Shown: piece by piece, positions 32,082 to 40,358 of the stretch
How positions within the stretch are numbered: the stretch's first letter is position 1
Layout of the letters: the number at the start of each line of letters is the position of its first letter
From: Bacteroidota bacterium
GTDB lineage: Bacteria > Bacteroidota > Bacteroidia > Chitinophagales > Saprospiraceae
DNA: 64,000 bases
Direction: 5' to 3'
Assembly (NCBI GenBank): GCA_029557915.1
Contig: JAKQHS010000004.1
Span: 1-64,000 of the forward strand
The notes under the pieces: model-generated
Database searches by the model: none
The model's input: the letters and a program-made list of their open reading frames with translations, nothing else
What the model was told of the DNA's origin: nothing
Translations under genes and position numbers: made by a program

Positions 32082-33221
32082 CTATTGAATAATCTTCAAA
32101 GATTCCCTCGAATGAATATATTCCCCTGCGTCCCTGAGCTGGCCCCCAGTGGTTCCGTGAAGCACGGCCTCGATTTCGGCCAGGATGGAGAGGGCGATTT
32201 CTTCTGAGGTTTCAGCACCCAGGTCCAGTCCAACCGGTCCGAATATTTTTTGCCTTTGCTGGTCCGTGATCTGGATTCCTTCCTCCCGGAGTTCGTCGAG
32301 CATCCGGTCCAGTTTTTTACGGGGGCCCAGGGAGCCAATGTATGGCGTCTCCACATCCAGTAAGGCACGGAGCATGGCTAGGTCATAATTGTAATTGTGG
32401 GTCATGAGGACAAAGACCGTGCGGTGATCGATCCTTATTTGTTCCAAGACTTTTTCCGGTTTAGCCACGATGATGCTGCAGGCAGAACCAAAGCGGTCTG
32501 TGGTGGCGTAATTGGCCCTTCCATCCACCACATGGGGTTCCCAACCCAGGATATTAGCCATGTCCACCAGCGGCATGACATCGTTGCCCGCGCCTACGAC
32601 GATGAGGGCCACCGGAGGATCCACGTATTCGATGAATGCGGTGACCTGGACGTTATCGTCCCCATATTGTCGGAAAAGGGATGATTTTTGAAGGAGGGCG
32701 GAGTCAATGTCTTCCCGGATCCGGTCTGAAAAAACCGGCACGGTTCCCATGACTTTATGGGGAGTATGGTAAATCAGGCAGGTCCCGTGTTGGACGGCTT
32801 TGCGGTCCGAAAGGTCGAATAAGGTCAGCAAAACGGCAGGTTCCCTTGACCCGGCCAGGATTTTTAGCAATTGCACCGGGTTGAGCGGGTCCTGATCAAG
32901 GATCGGTTCGATCAGAACCTGAATGATGCCGTTGCACCCGAGCCCTACCCCGAATTTGGCGTCGTCCTCATCCATGGTATCGTAAGTGACCAGCATGGCC
33001 CTCCTCTCCGCGATGACATGCAGGGCTTTGCGCAGGGCATCGCCTTCGAGGCAACCTCCGCTGATGGCGCCGGTCAGTTGACCGTTTTCTTCGATCAGCA
33101 TCCTTGCTCCGGGCCTGCGGTAGGAGGAGCCTTCCAGGTGCACCACGGTCGCCAGGGCGGTCCGGATTCCTTTCTCCCTGGCTGATTCATATTGTTTAAT
33201 GATCTGTTTGATTTCTTTCAC
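32082..33221 (-). CDS. XdhC family molybdenum-enzyme maturation protein (second copy)
   Basis: 379 residues from GTG at 33221. The frame stays open to ATG 33311, but that start would leave only 17 bp to the divergent cupin gene and adds an unlike leader, so the GTG (VKEIKQIIKQYE) is preferred. The N-terminal domain has VVHLEGSSYRRPGARMLI and GAISGGCLEGDALRK; the Rossmann domain has LIVVGAGNDVMPLVDMANILGW and YIGSLGPRKKLDRML. XdhC proteins bind sulphurated cofactor and deliver it to xanthine-dehydrogenase-family enzymes. It lacks the YHS tail of the copy at 23.3 kb. Two XdhC proteins may divide delivery between CO dehydrogenase and another enzyme elsewhere. Confidence 0.88.
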   Translation of the reverse strand: MKEIKQIIKQYESAREKGIRTALATVVHLEGSSYRRPGARMLIEENGQLTGAISGGCLEGDALRKALHVIAERRAMLVTYDTMDEDDAKFGVGLGCNGIIQVLIEPILDQDPLNPVQLLKILAGSREPAVLLTLFDLSDRKAVQHGTCLIYHTPHKVMGTVPVFSDRIREDIDSALLQKSSLFRQYGDDNVQVTAFIEYVDPPVALIVVGAGNDVMPLVDMANILGWEPHVVDGRANYATTDRFGSACSIIVAKPEKVLEQIRIDHRTVFVLMTHNYNYDLAMLRALLDVETPYIGSLGPRKKLDRMLDELREEGIQITDQQRQKIFGPVGLDLGAETSEEIALSILAEIEAVLHGTTGGQLRDAGEYIHSRESLKIIQ

Positions 33222-33328
33222 AAGGCTGAATATTATTTCAAAGTGAAAGTTAGAGGGAATATGTCCCCGGAGGAGAAAAAACTGATAAAAGTCATCCGCA
33301 TTTTTATACATTGGTTTGACAAGGCAAT

Positions 33329-33694
33329 ATGAAAAGAATCATCCGGGCAAGCGGGCATAAAGAAATTTTTACGGAAGAAAAATGTTTTATTGACGAGATC
33401 TTCAACCAAAAGGAATATGGGTTATTCTCTTTGGCCCGGGCGCGGGTTGAACCGGGGGTCACGACCGCCCTGCACAGCGTGCAGGACACCGATGAGGTTT
33501 ATTATATTCTGTCGGGTACCGGGGAGGTGGAGATCGACGGCCGGATCATTGGTGAGGTGGGCGCGGGGGACCTGGTTTTTATTCCCCGGAATTCATCCCA
33601 AAGGATTAAAAACATCGCCGGTGAAGATTTAATTTTTCTCTGTGTCTATGCGCCGAGGTTTGATTCCGGCAATTACCGGAAAATCGGACCTTGA
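33329..33694 (+). CDS. Cupin-domain protein
   Basis: 121 residues forming a single small cupin barrel. Motif 1 is ALHSVQDTDEVYYILSGTGEVEIDG, motif 2 GDLVFIPRNSSQRIKN. The motif 1 metal-ligand pattern is incomplete (one clear His), as in many regulatory or sugar-binding cupins. Function is not predictable. It is transcribed away from the XdhC gene and no partner follows it. Confidence 0.82.
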   Translation: MKRIIRASGHKEIFTEEKCFIDEIFNQKEYGLFSLARARVEPGVTTALHSVQDTDEVYYILSGTGEVEIDGRIIGEVGAGDLVFIPRNSSQRIKNIAGEDLIFLCVYAPRFDSGNYRKIGP

Positions 33695-33746
33695 GGATAA
33701 ATAAAAAAAGAGTCCATAAAAGACAAAGGCTGAACGGAATCATTCC

Positions 33747-33985
33747 CTAAAATACCCCGTCACGCCGGCCTTCCAGGTATTCCTGGTATAAAGAATCCGT
33801 GAAAGCCTGGTCTTCCTCTTTTATCCATTCCACGGCAATTTTAGTGGGCTTGTACAGAGCAAGAGCATTGACCAGGTCCACTACTTCTTTCTGCCTCCCG
33901 GCGGATAAGACCTCAAAGGCAAACCGGGGTTTGTAACCTCCTTCCCCGCATCCCGGCAATGAAAAGTGCCCAGGATCATCAGCCC
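33747..33985 (-). pseudogene. DUF5694 gene remnant (frameshifted and truncated)
   Basis: One frame encodes LMILGTFHCRDAG, the typical opening of DUF5694 proteins. About 40 nt later the similarity continues in another frame as FAFEVLSAGRQKEVVDLV and YKPTKIAVEW, and it ends at a stop after LEGRRDGVF. The rest of the domain (usually about 150 more residues) is absent. A frameshift plus 3' loss makes this a decayed fragment. Confidence 0.6.
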
Positions 33986-34012
33986 CGGTTTGAGACCGGA
34001 GTAAAAAGGGAT

Positions 34013-34876
34013 TCAGGGTTCATGCCGGTCAATATACCAGGTGCGCAGGGATTGATATTCTTCCCGGATCTTTTTTATTTGATCGGTATGCTCGTGCAGA
34101 TTGACCCTGCCTTCAAAGGCTTGCCGGCATACCTGTTCCAGATTAAGCACTTCCTCCGTCCATCCGGACCAGGCCGGACCGGCGGAGAGTTTTTTTTCAT
34201 AAACTTGGTTAAAAGCATTTACCAGATAGTGCCGGCTGCGGTTTTCCAGGATGGTCCCATCCGGACCCAGGGCGAAAACCGCAATGGGGACCAGCATATC
34301 CCTCGAAGGCAGAATATCATGGTTGATCCGTTGCCCAAATCCAGCCCTGGCTTTGATCCAGGCCTCCAGGCCGACCAGGCCGAGGGTAGGGTCAGCGGGT
34401 TCCCATGCCTTCAGATTTTCATCGAAATATTCGATCCATACATGATCGTTATGTCTTAAACCAAATACGGACATCCGGAATCCGTTTTCTTTGATTTTTT
34501 TTTCTGCACTCTCCTGCCTTTGGGTTGATTCAGGCTGGATATTGATTTCAGAAACCCTCCTGTTTTGGATTCCCGCTTCCGTCAGCAGGGCGCTCACTAC
34601 CCTTGCCTGTTCATTGCAGTTGCCGCCCCGCCGGCAGATGATCTCCTTGACGGTGCGGCGTTTATAATCCGTATAGGTCCATGCAAACCGGGTATTGGTC
34701 CAGCTCACGACCGCGGACACCCTGGCGTAGGTGGTTGCCGTGGAATCGGGAAGAATGTGCCTGGCCAGTTTTCCAATGTCCAGCCTGGCCGTGTCCTCCG
34801 GGATCTCAAAATCCTGTCCCTTGGAAAACACCGGCTTGAACAGGAAAAAGAGGGCAAGGAATAAAAACGATTTCAT
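34013..34876 (-). CDS. Secreted transglutaminase-like protein
   Basis: 287 residues from ATG at 34876 (an upstream TTG at 34900 is less likely). A clear signal peptide (MKSFLFLALFFLFKPVFS) precedes a transglutaminase-like core. The catalytic Cys is in RRGGNCNEQARVVSALL, the His in NDHVWIEYFDEN and the Asp in WEPADPT. Bacterial proteins of this fold are usually cysteine proteases or amidases; a role in the periplasm or cell surface is likely, the substrate unknown. It lies downstream of no obvious partner. Confidence 0.82.
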   Translation of the reverse strand: MKSFLFLALFFLFKPVFSKGQDFEIPEDTARLDIGKLARHILPDSTATTYARVSAVVSWTNTRFAWTYTDYKRRTVKEIICRRGGNCNEQARVVSALLTEAGIQNRRVSEINIQPESTQRQESAEKKIKENGFRMSVFGLRHNDHVWIEYFDENLKAWEPADPTLGLVGLEAWIKARAGFGQRINHDILPSRDMLVPIAVFALGPDGTILENRSRHYLVNAFNQVYEKKLSAGPAWSGWTEEVLNLEQVCRQAFEGRVNLHEHTDQIKKIREEYQSLRTWYIDRHEP

Positions 34877-34987
34877 GATTTGATCTGTTCCGGTTAACAA
34901 AGACCTTTTGTTCCGGGAAAGGTTGCTTCATGGAAAAACCGGGAGAGTATTGGCTTATGAATTATTCCTAATTCGTAAATTCCACCC

Positions 34988-36097
34988 ATGAATATCCATT
35001 CCCGCAACCTGGCACTCGATGTATTCCGGGGACTGACCGTTTGTTTTATGATCATCGTCAATACCCCGGGCACCTGGGAATATACCTATGCCCCCCTGCA
35101 ACACGCATCCTGGCATGGATTTACCCCCACCGACCTGGTCTTCCCTTCCTTTTTATTCGCAGTGGGCAGTTCGCTTTATTTCAGCCGGCGGTCCTGGGAG
35201 CATGCCGCACCGGCTGCGGTATACCGGCGGATCCTCAAAAGAACCTTTATCATCTTCCTGCTGGGATTCCTGATGTACTGGTTTCCCTTCGTCCGGCGGG
35301 CCGAAGGGGGTTTGGAGTTCAGTCCTTTCAGCGACACGCGCATCCTGGGAGTGCTCCAGAGAATCGCTTTGTGTTATGGGGTGGCCGCCCTGATGGTTTT
35401 CAAGCTGGACTGGAAAAAAATCGTAGGGATCAGCCTGGGCCTTTTGCTGGCTTATTGGGGTCTGATGGCCTGGGGAGGGGACTATACCATGCTGGGCAAC
35501 CTGGGTCAGAAGATTGACCTGGCCATCCTGGGGGAGAAACATATGTATCACGGGGAGGGAGTAGCCTTTGAGCCAGAAGGGATCCTGAGTACGCTGCCTT
35601 CCCTGGTCAACGTCCTTTTTGGTTTCCTGGTTACCGTCTACCTGGAAGAGATTGGCCGCAAGCCCTCCCAGCTGGTGCGCCTGTTTGCCGCGGGAGTGGT
35701 GTTGATCCTGGTTTCCATCGCCTGGCACCAGGTTTTTCCGATCAACAAAAAACTGTGGACCAGTTCTTTTGTATTGCAAACGGTCGGCTGGGACATGATC
35801 CTTCTGAGCCTCTTGGTCTATGCGGTGGATAAGATCGCATGGAAAGGATGGACCCGTTTTTTCCTGGTACCGGGGCGGAATCCGCTGGCCGTTTACCTAT
35901 TCTCCGAATTGCTGGCTATCCTGCTCTGGTTTTTTCAGACGGGATCTGGAAAAAGTTTTTATTCTTCCATTTATGAGTCGGTATTCCAGCCTCTAGGCAA
36001 TTATTCCGGGTCCTTTTTATTTGCCATCAGTTTTATGTTGGTTTGTTGGTTATTCGGTTATTACCTGGACAGAAAGGGCATCTACCTCAAGGCCTGA
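34988..36097 (+). CDS. Membrane acyltransferase, DUF5009/NagX (HGSNAT-like) family
   Basis: 369 residues, about ten hydrophobic helices. The opening RNLALDVFRGLTVCFMIIVNTPG is characteristic of the bacterial DUF5009/NagX family related to heparan-alpha-glucosaminide N-acetyltransferase. ASWHGFTPTDLVFPSFLFAVG holds the conserved His in the membrane. These proteins are thought to acetylate sugars using acetyl-CoA across the inner membrane. Neighbours give no pathway clue. The 230 bp after it are AT-rich with no feature I can name. Confidence 0.85.
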   Translation: MNIHSRNLALDVFRGLTVCFMIIVNTPGTWEYTYAPLQHASWHGFTPTDLVFPSFLFAVGSSLYFSRRSWEHAAPAAVYRRILKRTFIIFLLGFLMYWFPFVRRAEGGLEFSPFSDTRILGVLQRIALCYGVAALMVFKLDWKKIVGISLGLLLAYWGLMAWGGDYTMLGNLGQKIDLAILGEKHMYHGEGVAFEPEGILSTLPSLVNVLFGFLVTVYLEEIGRKPSQLVRLFAAGVVLILVSIAWHQVFPINKKLWTSSFVLQTVGWDMILLSLLVYAVDKIAWKGWTRFFLVPGRNPLAVYLFSELLAILLWFFQTGSGKSFYSSIYESVFQPLGNYSGSFLFAISFMLVCWLFGYYLDRKGIYLKA

Positions 36098-36328
36098 GAA
36101 CTTGGAAACCGGGCCTTCGTCAACATATCCATTTTTATTTAATGTATTTAAGGACAAGGATGAATTGTTTACAGGGAGTGCGGCGATGGATTCCCATTTT
36201 ATTGGAAATGGGTTTGTTTTATCTGCCCTTTTGAATTAAATTGAAGGCAGTAACTGGGTTTCAATTCCAACAGGATTTGAGGCGATCCAGCTCGACATTT
36301 TAAGGAAATCAATAAAACGTATTGTATT

Positions 36329-38461
36329 ATGAACTTCGAGACAAAAGACTTGCGCAACGTGGTCTTGCTTGGCCATGCGCACTCCGGAAAAACGACCATG
36401 ATTGAGTGTATGCTGTATGAGGCGCATGGCATTACCCGCAGGGGAAATGTGGAGGAAGGGAATACCGTATCCGACTATAATCCGCTCGAACAGGAACGGA
36501 AAAGCAGCTTGTTCAGTTCACTGGAACATACGATCTGGAAAGGATCAAAAATCAACATCATCGATACGCCGGGCTCGGATGATTTTATCGGTGAAGTCAT
36601 CTCCGCCCTCAAGGTGGCCGATACAGCGATGATGGTACTCAATGCGGCCCATGGCGTGGAAGTGGGTACCGAACTCATGTGGGAATACGTCGAAAAATTT
36701 AACACCCCCTCCCTCTTTGTCATCAACCAACTGGATCACGAGAAAGCGGATTTTGACAACACCCTGGAACAGGCCGTCTCCCGCTTTGGTAAAAAGGTAG
36801 TCCCCATCCAATACCCGCTCAACCAGGGCGCCGGATTTCATTCCATCGTGGACGCCCTGCGCATGGTCGTCTATGAATTCCCTCCCGACGGGGGCAAACC
36901 CATAAAAAAAGATATCCCGGAATCGGAAAAAGAGAAGGCGCTGGAATTGCATAATAAACTGGTGGAGGCCGCTGCGGAAAACGAGGAGGAACTGATGACC
37001 CGGTTTTTTGAACAGGGTACCCTGAGCGAAGAAGACCTGGCCTATGGCCTGCGGATGGCCATTGCACATCAAAGCCTCTTCCCCGTGTTCTGCGCCTCAG
37101 CCAGGAACAATATGGGCACCGGAAGGATCATGGGATTTGTCCACGATATCTGCCCTTCTCCTGCCGACCGTCCCGCCGCACCGCTGGAAGGCGGAGGCAA
37201 CCTGCCCTGCAACAGCGAGGACCAGACCACCATCTTCATCTATAAGACCATCACCGAACCCAAAGTGGGCAATGTCTCTTATTTTAAGGTTTATGCCGGC
37301 AAGCTGAAAACCGGCGATGAACTCGTCAATGCAAGCAACCGCAACTCCGAACGGTTTGGCCAGTTGTACATTGCCAACGGCAAAAACCGGGAGTCGGTCG
37401 ATACGCTTTATGCCGGGGATATCGGAGTGGTGGTCAAACTCAAGGATTCCCATACCAATAATACCCTGAACGTTAAAGGCCTGGACCGGAAAATCGAACC
37501 CATCCATTTTCCGGAACCCCGCATCCGGGTGGCGGTGGTGCCCCCATCCAAAAACGATGTGGAAAAACTGGCCAAGGCCCTACACATCATCCAGGAGGAA
37601 GATCCCACCGTGATCGTGGAACAGTCCGCCGAACTTAAACAAATGTTGCTGTACGGCCAGGGACAATTGCACCTGGATATGGTCAGGCAGCGGGTGGAGA
37701 AGGGGCAGGACATCCGCATGGATTTTGTCAAACCCAGGATCCCATACCGGGAAACCATCACCCGGGTGGCCAACGGCGATTACCGCCATAAAAAACAATC
37801 CGGAGGGGCCGGACAGTTTGCGGAAGTGCATATGCGCATCGAACCCTATTATGAAGGCATGCCCGATCCTTCCGACCTCACGGTCCGCAACCGGGAGGAG
37901 GACATTATGCCCTGGGGCGGCAAACTGGTATTTTACTGGTGTATCGTCGGCGGGTCCATCGACGCAAAGTTTTCCAATGCCATTAAAAAGGGAGTGTTGA
38001 ATAAAATGTCGGAAGGCCCGCTCACCGGCAGCCGGTGCAGGGATATCCGGGTTTGTATCTACGACGGTAAAATGCACCCCGTGGACAGCAACGACATGGC
38101 TTTCCAGATTGCCGGGACCATGGCCTTCAAAAACAATTTTCAGAATGCGGGACCGCAGTTGCTGGAACCCATCTATGATCTGGAAATCCTGTGTTCCGAT
38201 ACCTCGATGGGGGATATCATGGGTGACCTTCAGACGCGACGCGCCATCATCATGGGTATGGACCGCGACGGCCACTATCAGAAAATAAAAGCCCGGGTGC
38301 CCCTGGCTGAGATTGATAACTATGGCTCGACCCTGAGATCGCTCACCCAGGGCAGGGCCAAGTTTTCATTAAAATTTGCGGAATACGGACCGGTCCCTGC
38401 AGAACTTCAGCGTAAACTGACCGAGGAATACGCCCGGGAATACGAGGAAGAACATGCCTGA
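36329..38461 (+). CDS. EF-G paralogue (EF-G II type) with altered GTPase site
   Basis: 710 residues, full-length EF-G architecture: G domain, domains II-III, domain IV (GGAGQFAEVHMRIEPYYEG) and V (SDTSMGDIMGDLQTRRA). P-loop GHAHSGKTT is intact. Switch II reads DTPGSDDF with Ser83 where classical EF-G has the catalytic His (DTPGHVDF). The switch I RGIT motif reads RKSS, and NKxD reads NQLD. These changes argue for weak or absent GTP hydrolysis. A Bacteroides paralogue, EF-G2, is reported to support translation without GTP hydrolysis in starvation; this protein is probably its relative. No str operon genes accompany it, so it is not the housekeeping fusA. Confidence 0.88.
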   Translation: MNFETKDLRNVVLLGHAHSGKTTMIECMLYEAHGITRRGNVEEGNTVSDYNPLEQERKSSLFSSLEHTIWKGSKINIIDTPGSDDFIGEVISALKVADTAMMVLNAAHGVEVGTELMWEYVEKFNTPSLFVINQLDHEKADFDNTLEQAVSRFGKKVVPIQYPLNQGAGFHSIVDALRMVVYEFPPDGGKPIKKDIPESEKEKALELHNKLVEAAAENEEELMTRFFEQGTLSEEDLAYGLRMAIAHQSLFPVFCASARNNMGTGRIMGFVHDICPSPADRPAAPLEGGGNLPCNSEDQTTIFIYKTITEPKVGNVSYFKVYAGKLKTGDELVNASNRNSERFGQLYIANGKNRESVDTLYAGDIGVVVKLKDSHTNNTLNVKGLDRKIEPIHFPEPRIRVAVVPPSKNDVEKLAKALHIIQEEDPTVIVEQSAELKQMLLYGQGQLHLDMVRQRVEKGQDIRMDFVKPRIPYRETITRVANGDYRHKKQSGGAGQFAEVHMRIEPYYEGMPDPSDLTVRNREEDIMPWGGKLVFYWCIVGGSIDAKFSNAIKKGVLNKMSEGPLTGSRCRDIRVCIYDGKMHPVDSNDMAFQIAGTMAFKNNFQNAGPQLLEPIYDLEILCSDTSMGDIMGDLQTRRAIIMGMDRDGHYQKIKARVPLAEIDNYGSTLRSLTQGRAKFSLKFAEYGPVPAELQRKLTEEYAREYEEEHA

Positions 38462-38502
38462 AAGCATGAGGGTAAACAAGGACTGTAACCGGGAATCCGG
38501 GA

Positions 38503-39324
38503 TCAGTACTTCGTAAAAACTTCTATGGAGTTGGCGTAATAGTTGACCACAAACATTTCCCTGCCCCGGACAAAAACATCCGAAGGCTGGTCAAAGGGTT
38601 CGGTCAGGCTTTGTTTCAATTTGCCTTTCTGGTCATAGATCAGCACGCGGTTGCCGGTATAATCGGTGACGATGATTTCATCCGGGGTCACAAACAGTCC
38701 GGAGGCGGTTTTGATCTGGTCTTCTTCTCCGACAGCCAGTAGGTATTTGCCGTTTTCATCAAAGACCTGCACCCGGTTATTCCGGGAATCGCAGACGTAG
38801 ATTTTGTTGTTGGCCAGCTGGATATCCGTCGGACCATTGAATTCGCCTTCGCCGATTCCCGGCCTTCCAAAGCTCAGGATCTGCCCCCCCTTGTTATAAT
38901 AGACCTTGTTTTTATAATAGTCCGTGATGACCAGGGAATTACCGGCGCCGCTCACTCCATAGGGCGTATCCAGGTATTCGTTGGTGGGGATGGTGTGGAT
39001 GCTGTTTTGGTTGACGACCCGGGTGGCCACGTGGGCGGAGCTTTCGGCGACCAACAATTCCCCAGGATTGAGGATGTTGATATACTTGGGTTTGCGGATG
39101 TTCTTGATGGCTTCGATCAGGCCCCCGTCATAATTAAATTTATGTATTTCCGTTCTGGCCCCGCTGGATACAAAGAGGTTGGAAGGATCGCCGGATATGC
39201 TCACCGGGTTGATGTTGGATACCGGGTAGGTCCGGGTATGGTGCCAGCTTTTTTGATCATTCGGCCCGGTCTGGCAGGAAACCGCGAGCAGGAAGATGAA
39301 AATGAAAATTCCGGGGCGCATCAT
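38503..39324 (-). CDS. NHL-repeat lipoprotein
   Basis: 273 residues. The signal sequence ends in LLAVSCQTG, a lipobox. The rest is a beta-propeller of NHL-type repeats such as GEGEFNGPTDIQLANNKIYV, DSRNNRVQVFDENGKYL and DYTGNRVLIYDQKGKL, each ending with a conserved VxVFD strand. Proteins like this bind ligands or act as cell-surface scaffolds; enzymatic activity is unlikely. It is convergent with the EF-G gene and has a -7 box just upstream of its start. Confidence 0.82.
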   Translation of the reverse strand: MMRPGIFIFIFLLAVSCQTGPNDQKSWHHTRTYPVSNINPVSISGDPSNLFVSSGARTEIHKFNYDGGLIEAIKNIRKPKYINILNPGELLVAESSAHVATRVVNQNSIHTIPTNEYLDTPYGVSGAGNSLVITDYYKNKVYYNKGGQILSFGRPGIGEGEFNGPTDIQLANNKIYVCDSRNNRVQVFDENGKYLLAVGEEDQIKTASGLFVTPDEIIVTDYTGNRVLIYDQKGKLKQSLTEPFDQPSDVFVRGREMFVVNYYANSIEVFTKY

Positions 39325-39336
39325 GGTTTAAGCGGA

Positions 39337-39344
39337 CAAATGTA
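39337..39344 (-). promoter_or_regulatory. TAnnTTTG -7 box for the NHL lipoprotein
   Basis: The minus strand reads TACATTTG 12 nt before the ATG at 39324. No clear TTTG is found at the expected upstream distance, so this is a partial promoter match. Confidence 0.4.
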
Positions 39345-39621
39345 ATTATCCCTTTAGGAATACCGTAATCGGTTAACCTATTCTTAACGCCCGCTTTTAG
39401 GCAGCCTCCCCCAAAACCGAAGGAGGGGGGATCCTCCTATAACAAGGACCGAAATCGTTAAATTCCGCCGATTCCCTGCTCCCGGGCCGAAGATTAAAAC
39501 AACAGGGGGTACAGGAGGTAAGTTTTTAATTTTCAAAATCTTACCGGAACGATTCCGGGCCATGGGAGGTACAATTCTGTAATATTAATTAATACAGACT
39601 TTAATCGCCATTAACAAGTTA

Positions 39622-39656
39622 TTTGCCAATAGATATTGTGATACCAAGTACTTTTG
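39622..39656 (+). promoter_or_regulatory. Bacteroidota-type promoter for the glycogen-binding-fold gene
   Basis: TTTG at 39622-39625 and TACTTTTG at 39649-39656, with a 23-nt spacer, slightly longer than the usual 19-21. The leader to the ATG is about 25 nt. The 360-bp gap upstream shows no other gene or RNA that I recognise. Confidence 0.55.
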
Positions 39657-39687
39657 TGTCAGAAATCAAATTTAAATTTTTACTCCT

Positions 39688-39999
39688 ATGGCAATTTCAA
39701 AAAAATATCTGAAATCAAAGAACATCTGCAAGGTGACCTTCAAAGTGGAAGCGGAGAAAGTGCTTAAAGCAAAAAAGGTCGAACTCCTGGGCAGTTTTAA
39801 TGACTGGAAATCATCCAAAGAAGCGGTCATGAAAAAACTGAAAGACGGTTCTTTTACCAAAACCCTTGACCTGAGCTCTCCCCAGGAATATCAATTCAAA
39901 TACGTCATTGACGGCAAGGTATGGGAAGTGGAACCGCATGCTGACCGTCTTGAATACAACGGATATGGCGCCGATCAAAACAGCGTGATCGTACTGTAA
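39688..39999 (+). CDS. Small glycogen-binding-fold protein (CBM48/AMPK-type)
   Basis: 103 residues consisting only of an E-set/CBM48-like domain: VELLGSFNDWKSSK matches the conserved GxFNxW carbohydrate-contact motif, and YQFKYVIDGKVWEVEPHAD the second half. Related domains bind glycogen or starch in branching enzymes and AMPK. As a free-standing protein it may tether enzymes to glycogen or regulate storage. A good promoter lies upstream and a strong terminator directly downstream, so it is a single-gene transcript, possibly highly expressed. Confidence 0.85.
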   Translation: MAISKKYLKSKNICKVTFKVEAEKVLKAKKVELLGSFNDWKSSKEAVMKKLKDGSFTKTLDLSSPQEYQFKYVIDGKVWEVEPHADRLEYNGYGADQNSVIVL

Positions 40000-40032
40000 G
40001 AACATTTAAGGTTTTTTTATTCATATTCATTT

Positions 40033-40065
40033 GCCCCGCAGGCCTACCTGCGGGGCTTTTTTTTT
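40033..40065 (+). terminator. Rho-independent terminator after the CBM48 gene
   Basis: A perfect 10-bp stem GCCCCGCAGG / CCTGCGGGGC with a 4-nt loop is followed by nine T residues. Confidence 0.93.
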
Positions 40066-40252
40066 ATAGGATTAGTAGGATTAGTAGGATTAGTAGGATT
40101 AGTAGGATTAGGAGGATTAATAGGATTAGTAGGATTAGTAGGATTAGTAGGATTGGTAGGATTGGTAGGATTGGTAGGATTGGTAGGATTGGCAGGATTA
40201 GTAGGATTGGTAGGATTAGTAGGATTAGTAGGATTGGTAGGAATGGTAGGAA
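40066..40252. repeat. 9-bp tandem array (TAGGATTAG / TAGGATTGG)
   Basis: About 20 nearly perfect 9-bp units begin immediately after the T-run of the CBM48 terminator. Two sequence variants (ATTAG and ATTGG) are interspersed. On the minus strand the unit has no stop codon in any frame and would read NPT or LIL repeats; I treat these as artefacts. Confidence 0.92.
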
Positions 40253-40302
40253 ATTCGGGAAGAGGCTTAAGGGCCTTGAAAATTGAGCGCACCAAGGGAA
40301 AT

Positions 40303-40337
40303 AAAAAAACCGGTTGAAGGAAGTCAACCGGTTTTTT
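40303..40337 (-). terminator. Bidirectional terminator after the membrane pyrophosphatase gene
   Basis: AACCGGTTGA and TCAACCGGTT form a perfect 10-bp stem with a 6-nt loop, with A-runs on one side and T-runs on the other. It lies 21 bp downstream of the pyrophosphatase stop. Confidence 0.9.
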
Positions 40338-40358
40338 CAATAAATGATTCTTCTATGA

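Noticed and set aside
36329-38461. Housekeeping EF-G or a TetM-type resistance protein
   Set aside because: The GTPase motifs are altered, there are no rpsL/rpsG/tuf neighbours and the sequence lacks the TetM pattern; the EF-G II type fits better.
40066-40252. Possible CRISPR array
   Set aside because: The units are contiguous 9-mers without spacers, and no cas gene is in the window. The same holds for the 7-bp arrays at 31.95-32.08 kb.
40044-40340. Minus-strand open frames reading NPTNPT and LILLIL repeats
   Set aside because: They are produced by the stop-free 9-bp tandem array and start inside a terminator; no independent sign of translation.
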